DNA of 13,484 nt from CFX5 sp964568485. GTDB taxonomy: Bacteria; Chloroflexota; Anaerolineae; Caldilineales; Caldilineaceae. A program made the translations under genes and the position numbers. This document shows positions 1 through 5,641 of the stretch, piece by piece. The stretch is taken from the NCBI GenBank assembly GCA_964568485.1, contig CAZMRA010000129.1:1-13484 (forward strand), written 5' to 3'. Positions within the stretch are counted from its first letter, which is position 1. Every line of letters starts with the position of its first letter. The notes under the pieces are model-generated. The model was not told where the DNA came from, did not search any database, and saw only the letters and a program-made list of their open reading frames with translations.

Positions 1-126
1 CACACTGCTGGCCTGACCAACGAAGGCCGAGCACGCATCGAGTTTATGGCGGTCGAACGAGTCTTGGCCTTCTTCCGTGGCGAACGCCCTGCGGACGTGC
101 TCAACCCCAGTCTCTTTGACGAATAG
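1..126 (+). CDS. D-2-hydroxyacid dehydrogenase, C-terminal fragment (5' end outside window)
   Basis: Forty-one codons and a TAG stop remain of a gene entering from the left edge. The peptide begins HTAGLTNEGR and ends RPADVLNPSLFDE. The H-x-A-G stretch is the catalytic-histidine segment of NAD(P)-dependent D-isomer 2-hydroxyacid dehydrogenases (the phosphoglycerate/glyoxylate/hydroxypyruvate reductase family). It is followed, as in that family, by a helix rich in Ala/Val/Glu and the closing pattern G-x-R-P-x-x-x-V/L-N-P. These enzymes reduce 2-keto acids to D-2-hydroxy acids or the reverse in the cytoplasm. The substrate cannot be told from the tail alone, because the cofactor-binding and substrate loops lie outside. 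The family call rests on pattern recognition of about 35 residues. Confidence 0.72.
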   Translation, partial: HTAGLTNEGRARIEFMAVERVLAFFRGERPADVLNPSLFDE

Positions 127-191
127 GGAAAACTACAAATCCTCCCTAGTTGAGGCTGCTTGTAACCAAGAATCGTACCTGTATAAGATGT

Positions 192-230
192 CCGGTCGCT
201 GATGTGGACTTGACTCTCGTTAGCGACCGG
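192..230. terminator. Hairpin between convergent genes, possible bidirectional terminator
   Basis: The nine bases CCGGTCGCT (192-200) are perfectly matched by AGCGACCGG (222-230). The stem can be extended inward by four more pairs, two of them G-U, giving a loop of about 13 nt. It sits between the stop of the plus-strand dehydrogenase (126) and the stop of the minus-strand mazF-like gene (274), where a shared terminator would be expected. There is no real T-tract on either side, so the terminator role is inferred from position and stem strength. Confidence 0.45.
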
Positions 231-273
231 AGTCGGTCTTTGCGTAGAGTTTGCTTAGGAGAAGCGGGACAAA

Positions 274-630
274 CTATCGCGCGAAGAATGCGGTCTGTTG
301 AAAACGCAGTCCAGCAAAGATCTGCTCGACCCGGATTTTGCTCAATGACCCGATAAATTCGCCCAATTGTATTTTTTCGACCGCCTCGAGCTGCGAGACA
401 ACAATAACGCTCTGGCGCGGGAGATTCCCTTCGCCCACCTCCAGCAAGATATTGCCTGGCTCGCTTAGCCGCTTGAGATTCGTGGTTAAGGCACAGACTA
501 CCACGGTTTTGAGACGGCTGTTGTTAAGTAGATCATCCTGAATGACCACGTAGGGGTGCGCATAATCGATGTGAGGTTGGCCAGTGGCGGCGGCGCTGAG
601 CCAATAGATATCCCCTTGGCGAATGAGCAT
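274..630 (-). CDS. MazF/PemK-family toxin-like endoribonuclease, no antitoxin visible
   Basis: The predicted 118-residue protein has the layout of the MazF/PemK fold: RQGDIYW at residues 4-10 (start of the first beta strand), HPYVVIQDDLLNNSR at 25-39, VVVCALTTNLKR at 43-54 and LPRQSVIVVSQ at 70-80. The family consists of small mRNA interferases that cut single-stranded RNA and are held inactive by a cognate antitoxin. The ATG at 630 is preferred over the one at 705: it gives the usual family length and the usual M-x-x-R-Q-G-D-I-Y start, whereas the earlier start adds 25 residues without family resemblance and overlaps the response regulator. The Arg found before Pro in well-studied MazF toxins is His25 here. 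The gene lies 52 bp downstream of the response regulator on the same strand. No antitoxin-sized reading frame fits upstream (52 bp) or downstream (about 147 bp). Confidence 0.85.
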   Translation of the reverse strand: MLIRQGDIYWLSAAATGQPHIDYAHPYVVIQDDLLNNSRLKTVVVCALTTNLKRLSEPGNILLEVGEGNLPRQSVIVVSQLEAVEKIQLGEFIGSLSKIRVEQIFAGLRFQQTAFFAR

Positions 631-682
631 CACAAGTTTCTTTCTGAACGCATGGAACACAATAGGCTGCCGCCGAGTCAGC

Positions 683-1435
683 TCACCCCTCGAAGCGATA
701 GCCAATACCTCGCACCGTGATTAAGCGAACGGGATTGGCTGCATCTTTCTCGATCTTCTCCCGTAGCCAGCGGATATGCACATCCACAGTGCGGCTGCCA
801 CCGTCGTAATCCCAGCCCCAAACACGCTCCAAGATCAGATCACGGCTCAGTACAATGCCACGATTGCGCGCCAGGAAAACAAGCAGATCAAATTCTTTGG
901 GCTTGAGATGAAAGATGTTCTGATTAAGAATGACTTCGCGGCGACTCAGGTCGATGATCAAATCGTCAAACTGGAACCGTTCTGAGCGCAGTTCGCTGCT
1001 AGCAGTGTCCGTCGCAGTCATCTCTTCGCGATCCAGCCGAACTCGGCGCAGTAAGGCTTTTACGCGCGCCAGCAATTCACGCATGCTGAAGGGCTTGGTC
1101 AGATAATCATCGGCCCCGACTTCCAAACCAACCACCTTGTCCACTTCATCGGCGCGCGCCGTCAACATGATGATCGGTGCACTGCTGTCTTGACGCAAAA
1201 TACGGCAAACTTCATAGCCATCCAGACTGGGCAACATTACATCCAACACGACCAGCTCAGGTTCAAACTGGCGGGCAATCTCCAAAGCCTGGAGACCGTC
1301 ACTGGCGACACGCACCACATACCCTTGTCGTGCCAGGCTATATTCCAACGTGTCGACCAGCGCGGGCTCATCTTCTACGACTAGGATCCTAGGGCTAGTC
1401 TCCGCTGCACGATTCCCAATTGTATTCCCAACCAT
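683..1435 (-). CDS. Response regulator, OmpR/PhoB family DNA-binding transcription factor
   Basis: This 250-residue protein is a REC domain (about residues 16-132) joined by a polar linker to a winged-helix Trans_Reg_C domain (about 152-249). The REC domain has all expected residues: acidic pair Glu21-Asp22, phospho-acceptor Asp65 in LVVLDVMLP, Thr92 and Lys114 in LTKPF. The wing domain shows L-x-P-K-E-F-D-L-L at 177-185, R-x-x-L-x-x-x-V-W-G and the recognition-helix stretch S-R-T-V-D-V-H-I-R-W-L-R-x-K. It ends with G-I-G-Y-R-F. It should bind DNA as a phosphorylation-driven dimer. The histidine kinase gene lies 169 bp upstream on the same strand and is the obvious partner, although the gap contains a possible separate promoter. 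The ATG at 1435 has only a weak ribosome binding site. Target genes cannot be read from the sequence. Confidence 0.93.
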   Translation of the reverse strand: MVGNTIGNRAAETSPRILVVEDEPALVDTLEYSLARQGYVVRVASDGLQALEIARQFEPELVVLDVMLPSLDGYEVCRILRQDSSAPIIMLTARADEVDKVVGLEVGADDYLTKPFSMRELLARVKALLRRVRLDREEMTATDTASSELRSERFQFDDLIIDLSRREVILNQNIFHLKPKEFDLLVFLARNRGIVLSRDLILERVWGWDYDGGSRTVDVHIRWLREKIEKDAANPVRLITVRGIGYRFEG

Positions 1436-1464
1436 GCTTATATTCTCATCATCTACTCGCTATT

Positions 1465-1501
1465 CAAGCGCGCCAGATTGGTTCGCCACGATTGGCGCTT
1501 G
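1465..1501 (-). other. Alternative hairpins in the response-regulator leader
   Basis: The segment TGGCG (1493-1497) can pair with either of two CGCCA copies, one at 1484-1488 (loop CGAT) and one at 1471-1475, where the pairing extends to CAAGCG/CTTG with a small bulge. The two structures exclude each other. They would lie at the start of a transcript from the putative -10 at 1504-1509. A regulatory role is inference only. Confidence 0.3.
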
Positions 1502-1503
1502 CC

Positions 1504-1532
1504 AGTATACCTGAAGTCGAGAGGTTGGAGAA
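1504..1532 (-). promoter_or_regulatory. Possible sigma-70-type promoter for the response regulator
   Basis: Read on the minus strand, TATACT (1504-1509) matches the -10 consensus at five of six positions. The -35 region 17 bp upstream is poor (TTCTCC). A start near 1497 would give a leader of about 60 nt before the ATG at 1435. If real, the regulator can be expressed apart from the kinase gene. Confidence 0.35.
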
Positions 1533-1604
1533 AGAAAAGCAAGCGATTGCCGATGGGCTTCCCAGGCGGAAACAGTTGAAAACAACTACGCTTTGCCTCA
1601 GCAG

Positions 1605-3056
1605 CTACTGCAAGGGGAGTTGTAATTCGACGATCACGCCCGGCACGTCTTCACGATTGCGCAGCTGGCAATGTCCACCTGCCTCCCAGACTAAGGTTGC
1701 CACCATGGCTAACCCTAACCCGGTTCCTGGTTGCTCACCGGTAAAATGTTTCTCACCTTGGTAATAGGGCGACCAAACTCGATCAAATTGATCAGAAGGC
1801 AGCGAAATACCATCATCGCAGATTGTGATGCCAAGTAAATCTGGTCGTAGTGATTGCAGAGTAATAATTACATGAGGGCTCTGGCGGGGATTAAATTTCT
1901 TAGCGTTCTCCAGCAATTCTAAAAAGAGAGATTCGAGTGCCCGGGCAGAGAGGCAGAGTTGGCGGGCGGGTAAGGGTGTGGGGAGATGCAATTCGGTGTT
2001 GATGGCCAGGGTTGCGCTGATTTGAGTCAGCAACGCAGCCAGTTGGGCCAGATCCAACCCGCGACCCGACCTAGCCAAAATGGGCATCTCAAGGTATTTC
2101 AGAATATCATTGATGGTTTGTGCCAATCGTTGTGCACCGCTGTGGGCAAAGTTTGCAAGTTGCCCAATTTCCTCCTGAGAAAAGGTGGAGATGCTTTGTG
2201 GAGAGAGCATCTCCAGTCCCCCAATCATTGTTTGGAGTGGGGTATTGAGCTTGTGCATGACCATCGAATGAAAGGTCCATGTATCGCGTTGGGTGGTGAC
2301 TTGTGCGGTAATATTGCGCACATGCACCAATTGCTCGATGCCAAAACGGTCCCGCTGGGCAAGCACGCGCAATTCCAACCAGAGGGCAGCTGAGAAATCG
2401 GTCTCTGGTCGCACAACATAGAGGGGGCGGGTTGGAACTTGGGCTGAGTCAAACCAAGCTTGCCACAGCTCAACTGGTTCGCAGCGAAAGTTCGCTTGCA
2501 ACAATTCAAACAAGGTGATCTTAGAAGGGAAGGTCAGCGCAGTAGGTAGCTCAAGCAGTTGTTGAGCCACTTGATTGGCATAAAGCAACTTCCCATATGT
2601 ATCCAAAATCAGATAGCCGTCATTGGCTTGCTCCACCACCCACTCGAAACGAGTCCGTTCGTTCAGCAAATTGCGATAGCGATTCAACCGAGTGACGGTA
2701 CGGACGCGTACTCGCAGTTCGGCCCGATCGATCGGCTTCGAAATAAAATCATCGGCGCCGGCATCCAACCCCTCCAGGCGAGATTCTCGATCATCTAAAG
2801 CAGTGACCAAGATCACCGGGACTTCAGAAAGCCGAGGATGTTTGCGCAAATGGCGACAGACCTCGAAGCCATTCATCTCAGGCATCATCACGTCCAGCAG
2901 AATGAGGTCGGGAATCAATTGTTCCGCCAGGGCGATCGCCTCGGGGCCATCGGCAGCCATGGCAAGCTCATACTCGGGCAGTGATAAAAGTGAACGCAGG
3001 GTCTCACGACCATGCGGCGAATCATCAACGATCAGAATCAAGCTTTTTCCAAGCAC
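1605..3056 (-). CDS. Hybrid histidine kinase, REC-PAS-HisKA-HATPase
   Basis: From the GTG at 3056 the protein has 483 residues. An N-terminal REC domain (about 4-122) has acidic pair Asp11-Asp12, phospho-acceptor Asp55 (LILLDVMMPEMNG), Thr85 and Lys107. A PAS-like domain follows (about 137-250, with G-Y-L-I-L-D and L-L-Y-A-N-Q). The dimerisation/phosphotransfer helix has the H-box at 268-274, HKLNTPL, with His268 as the expected phosphate carrier. The ATPase domain has the N-box LLENAKKFNP (Asn384), D-D-G at 414-416 and the G2 box GTGLGLAMV. There are no membrane segments, so it is cytoplasmic. The residue after the histidine is Lys instead of the usual Glu/Asp, which may weaken autokinase or phosphatase chemistry. 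An in-frame ATG at 3140 would add 28 residues; GTG is preferred because of its strong ribosome binding site. It probably signals to the response regulator downstream. Confidence 0.9.
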   Translation of the reverse strand: MLGKSLILIVDDSPHGRETLRSLLSLPEYELAMAADGPEAIALAEQLIPDLILLDVMMPEMNGFEVCRHLRKHPRLSEVPVILVTALDDRESRLEGLDAGADDFISKPIDRAELRVRVRTVTRLNRYRNLLNERTRFEWVVEQANDGYLILDTYGKLLYANQVAQQLLELPTALTFPSKITLFELLQANFRCEPVELWQAWFDSAQVPTRPLYVVRPETDFSAALWLELRVLAQRDRFGIEQLVHVRNITAQVTTQRDTWTFHSMVMHKLNTPLQTMIGGLEMLSPQSISTFSQEEIGQLANFAHSGAQRLAQTINDILKYLEMPILARSGRGLDLAQLAALLTQISATLAINTELHLPTPLPARQLCLSARALESLFLELLENAKKFNPRQSPHVIITLQSLRPDLLGITICDDGISLPSDQFDRVWSPYYQGEKHFTGEQPGTGLGLAMVATLVWEAGGHCQLRNREDVPGVIVELQLPLQ

Positions 3057-3062
3057 AGCATA

Positions 3063-3068
3063 CTCCTT
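3063..3068 (-). promoter_or_regulatory. Strong ribosome binding site that decides the kinase start
   Basis: On the minus strand AAGGAG lies six bases before the GTG at 3056, followed by a typical REC start (V/M-L-G-K-S-L-I-L-I-V-D-D). The alternative ATG at 3140 has only GAGGA at a 12-base distance, and its extra 28 residues resemble no domain. Confidence 0.6.
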
Positions 3069-3285
3069 GCCATGGTCGCTGTGCACCTCAACCACACGAT
3101 TGGCTACCAATGCGAAATCGCTATATCCTGCTGATGGCATAACTGAATGAAATCCTCACACGAACCACAAGCACGTTGAGGTGACTGTTAGGCTCTTCAC
3201 GGCCGAAACCGATGCAGATGAAGCTGGCGGTTCAAGCGAAGCTAAGGTAGCACGACGTTCGACAGTGCTATCATTTATGGGTGGC

Positions 3286-3314
3286 TTCAAAATTCTGCTA
3301 TGATGGGCTATAAA
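3286..3314 (+). promoter_or_regulatory. Promoter for the glutaminyl cyclase gene
   Basis: TTCAAA (3286-3291) and TATAAA (3309-3314) are separated by exactly 17 bp, about 35 bp before the ATG at 3350. An overlapping extended -10, TGCTATGAT (3296-3304), is an alternative. A similar TGCTATCAT occurs 30 bp upstream at 3266-3274. The roughly 290-bp divergent region between the two start codons otherwise shows no gene; a promoter for the kinase must lie here but was not recognised. Confidence 0.5.
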
Positions 3315-3349
3315 CTCGCTGAGATTATTCCTGAACTGCCCAGAGAGCC

Positions 3350-4369
3350 ATGAGTAGACCATCTCGCCAACCCAACAACCATCAACCGCAAAAACGCTTG
3401 TTACCGCGGACAATCCTGCGGTGGGCAGCCCCAGTCATCATCATACTACTGGGCTATATTATCTATCAATTTGCCCAACTTGGCATGCGTATGGCGCCGC
3501 CAGTTCCGGCAGGGGAAACGCCGATCCATACAGCAGAAGCGGTATCTTCGCCTCTATCCGCAGCAGCTTCCAGAAATGATTCTCCACTAACCAGCGCCAG
3601 CCAGGCAACCGATTCAGTCATCGAGCTGGAAATCACCCAAGCCGACATTGTCTCGGCGACGGGCGAAATTCCAGTTTACACCTATGAAGTGATCAACACC
3701 TATCCGCACGATGTGAATGCATTTACCCAAGGGTTGGTTTGGGACGGCGACATCCTCTACGAAGGTACCGGGCTGAATGGTCGCTCTAGTTTGCGACGGG
3801 TAGACCTAGAGAGTGGCCAAGTTTTACAACAGCTCGACCTACCAACCGAATACTTTGGCGAAGGAATCACCGTTTGGGGCGAGCAGATTGTTCAGCTCAC
3901 CTGGCAGTCGCAGCGCGGTTTTGTCTACAACAAAGAAACATTCGAGCAACTTGCCGAATTTACCTACCCCACCCAAGGCTGGGGCATCACTCATGATAGC
4001 CGGCGTCTGATCATGAGTGATGGTTCTGCCACCATCTACTTTTGGGACCCAAACACCTTTACTGCGGTCGATACCATTAACGTCTACGATCTAGATGGCC
4101 CAGTTGCCAGCCTGAATGAGCTGGAATATATCAACGGTGAGATCTGGGCCAATATTTGGCAAACCGATCGCATTGCCCGCATCGATCCTGTTACTGGTCA
4201 AGTGCTCGCCTGGGTTGATTTGAGTGGCTTATTGACTCCAGCCGAGCGAGCACAGGCCGATGTCCTCAACGGGATTGCCTACAAACCGGACGAAGATCGC
4301 TTATTTGTCACTGGCAAATTGTGGCCCAAGCTCTTTGAGATTCGCCTGGTAGCGATGGCGCCGGAGTAG
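3350..4369 (+). CDS. Membrane-anchored glutaminyl-peptide cyclotransferase, plant/bacterial type
   Basis: The 339-residue protein has a basic N-terminus, one membrane segment (about 24-46) and a low-complexity Ser/Ala/Thr linker (about 47-105). The remainder is a beta-propeller domain of the glutamine cyclotransferase family (about 108-333). Recognisable family stretches are AFTQGLVWDG (124-133), LYEGTGLNGRSSLRRVDL (136-153), YFGEGI (168-173), MSDGSATIYFWDP (222-234), LNELEYINGEIWANIW (255-270) and VTGKLWPKLFEI (320-331). Glu138 in YEGTG corresponds to the family's conserved catalytic Glu. These enzymes convert N-terminal Gln to pyroglutamate with release of ammonia, protecting exported peptides or proteins. 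The anchor predicts an extracytoplasmic location. It stands alone on the plus strand. Its last 69 bases overlap the convergent DedA gene. The ribosome binding site is weak. Confidence 0.9.
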   Translation: MSRPSRQPNNHQPQKRLLPRTILRWAAPVIIILLGYIIYQFAQLGMRMAPPVPAGETPIHTAEAVSSPLSAAASRNDSPLTSASQATDSVIELEITQADIVSATGEIPVYTYEVINTYPHDVNAFTQGLVWDGDILYEGTGLNGRSSLRRVDLESGQVLQQLDLPTEYFGEGITVWGEQIVQLTWQSQRGFVYNKETFEQLAEFTYPTQGWGITHDSRRLIMSDGSATIYFWDPNTFTAVDTINVYDLDGPVASLNELEYINGEIWANIWQTDRIARIDPVTGQVLAWVDLSGLLTPAERAQADVLNGIAYKPDEDRLFVTGKLWPKLFEIRLVAMAPE

Positions 4370-4942
4370 CGCATAGCTACCCACGGCCAACGCAACCACT
4401 CCAACCAACACACCACTAAAATTGCTAATCAAGGTATTGATCAGCGCCCATTGATCGCTGAAAACATACCCTAAACCGCCATACAACAACAACCAAGTTA
4501 ATTCCCCACTGACCGAAAACAACACAAAGCTTGAGAACGGATACCCAGTACTACCCGCGACTAAATTCACTGGCCCGGCTAAGGGCGTAATCAGCCAGCG
4601 GGTCAGATAAATTGCCACCCCACCGCGGCGAGTAAGTTGTTTTTCGGCCCGTTGCCACGCTGGGGACGTTTGCAGACGACGGCGAACAAATTTATGCGCA
4701 CTGTAGCCGATACTGAAGCAAGCGATATCCCCCAGACAGAGCCCCAATAGCGCGCAAATCAAGACCCATTCAAGGTTGAGTACCTCTTGTCGGATGAATG
4801 CCCCGGCCGCAAGCACGACCAAAGTCCCTGGGATCGGCACCCCTAAGGCTGCCACAAATAGAATCAGCAAGATCGCCCACGCACCATAGATCAACAACCA
4901 GGCGAGCAGCACATTCGACAGATCAGCAAGAGAGAAGCTCAT
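4301..4942 (-). CDS. DedA family (VTT domain) membrane protein
   Basis: The 213-residue integral membrane protein has four to six hydrophobic segments, among them about 11-33, 38-52, 60-82, 118-158 and 175-193. DedA-type features are the re-entrant P-I-P-G-T-L-V-V-L-A-A-G-A-F stretch (36-49), G-L-C-L-G-D-I-A (67-74) with its acidic residue, and R-R-G-G-V-A-I-Y-L-T-R-W-L-x-x-P-L-A-G-P-V-N-L-V-A-G (105-130). DedA proteins support membrane homeostasis; several members flip undecaprenyl phosphate or phospholipids. Which substrate applies here is not visible. The start ATG overlaps the stop of the upstream gene in ATGA, with GGGAGG just before it, so translation is coupled. The last roughly 22 codons run antisense into the 3' end of the glutaminyl cyclase gene. 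Confidence 0.88.
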   Translation of the reverse strand: MSFSLADLSNVLLAWLLIYGAWAILLILFVAALGVPIPGTLVVLAAGAFIRQEVLNLEWVLICALLGLCLGDIACFSIGYSAHKFVRRRLQTSPAWQRAEKQLTRRGGVAIYLTRWLITPLAGPVNLVAGSTGYPFSSFVLFSVSGELTWLLLYGGLGYVFSDQWALINTLISNFSGVLVGVVALAVGSYALLRRHRYQANLKELGPQFASDK

Positions 4943-5550
4943 GGGCCTCCCTCGTCGTAATTTTCCAAAGCCTCTTGAAGAGTGCGGATCAGCTCGGGCA
5001 ACCCACCGGGATAATTTGAACTTTCGGCCAATTGGGCCAAGGGACGCACCGCCGGGTTGGGGGCAGCAGTCAAGGTCAGCTGCGCCAGCAAATACTCCTC
5101 AGGCACACCGCTACTATTGGCAATATAGCGAATCGTCATCCAGGGACGAATGTCCCTCAATCCGGTGGCGACGGGGTCGGCTCGATAGGCCTCGATGGCT
5201 GCTTTGACCTGCCCCAGGATGGCCAGTTCACCATCCGCATCAAGCCCAAAGTGATAGGTGCGATTTAATTCACCCAGGGTATCATTGCGGTTCCGGCGGT
5301 CGTAAGGGATGCTCAACTCGGCAAAGATATACTCTTCGGGCACTGCGTACGCCACAGCCACATAGCGGATGGTCATCCACGGGGCAATGGCGCGCATCGA
5401 AGCCACGCCTTGTTCCCAGTCGTGTTGGCGGCTGTAGCGAAATTGTTGATAAGCACGCAACGAACGCCCACCGAAAAAGAAGAGGCAGAGTAGGCCAACG
5501 CCAATGAGCAAAAGAGCTATCGTCGAGCGGTTGAACAATGGCCGTTTCAT
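4939..5550 (-). CDS. Unrecognised one-TM protein made of two copies of a PWMTIRY unit
   Basis: I do not recognise a named family. The 203-residue protein has a basic start, one membrane segment (about 9-27) and two tandem copies of one unit. Copy 1 (about 54-122) opens IAPWMTIRYVAVAYAVPEEY and copy 2 (about 133-198) opens IRPWMTIRYIANSSGVPEEY. Both then continue with F/L-A-Q/E-L, a variable loop, a second L-A/G-E/Q-L region and a helix ending A-x-E-x-Y. The tryptophans are 79 residues apart. The short pattern M-T-I-x-x-I/V-A-x-x-x-x-V-P-E-E resembles helix-turn-helix-like or LysM-like segments with 'gVp.eeL', but this is only a resemblance. The membrane segment suggests that the repeats lie outside the cytoplasm. 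It is the first gene of a pair with dedA (ATGA overlap), so a role alongside the DedA transporter is likely. A TATAAT lies upstream. Confidence 0.75.
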   Translation of the reverse strand: MKRPLFNRSTIALLLIGVGLLCLFFFGGRSLRAYQQFRYSRQHDWEQGVASMRAIAPWMTIRYVAVAYAVPEEYIFAELSIPYDRRNRNDTLGELNRTYHFGLDADGELAILGQVKAAIEAYRADPVATGLRDIRPWMTIRYIANSSGVPEEYLLAQLTLTAAPNPAVRPLAQLAESSNYPGGLPELIRTLQEALENYDEGGP

Positions 5551-5597
5551 TGCTTATCTCACTTGACTGAGTACCAGCACCCACTTCTTTACAACCA

Positions 5598-5603
5598 ATT
5601 ATA
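5598..5603 (-). promoter_or_regulatory. -10 element for the repeat-protein/dedA operon
   Basis: The minus strand carries a perfect TATAAT here, 48 bp upstream of the ATG at 5550 and inside the 91-bp gap after the permease gene. No good -35 is present at 16-18 bp spacing. The leader would be about 40 nt. Confidence 0.5.
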
Positions 5604-5641
5604 CCCTAGTTTAGCGAAAAATAAGCAGATCGTTTTGCGGT

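Noticed and set aside
631..705. N-terminal extension of the MazF-like protein from an ATG at 705
   Set aside because: It adds 25 residues without family similarity, overlaps the response-regulator gene, and exceeds the normal family length; the ATG at 630 fits.
3057..3140. N-terminal extension of the histidine kinase from an ATG at 3140
   Set aside because: The 28 extra residues resemble no domain and the GTG at 3056 has a much better ribosome binding site; the longer form cannot be fully excluded.
3156..3413. 85-codon minus-strand frame between the kinase and cyclase genes
   Set aside because: It runs antisense over the cyclase start and its promoter, resembles no family and has low-complexity Ser/Val composition.
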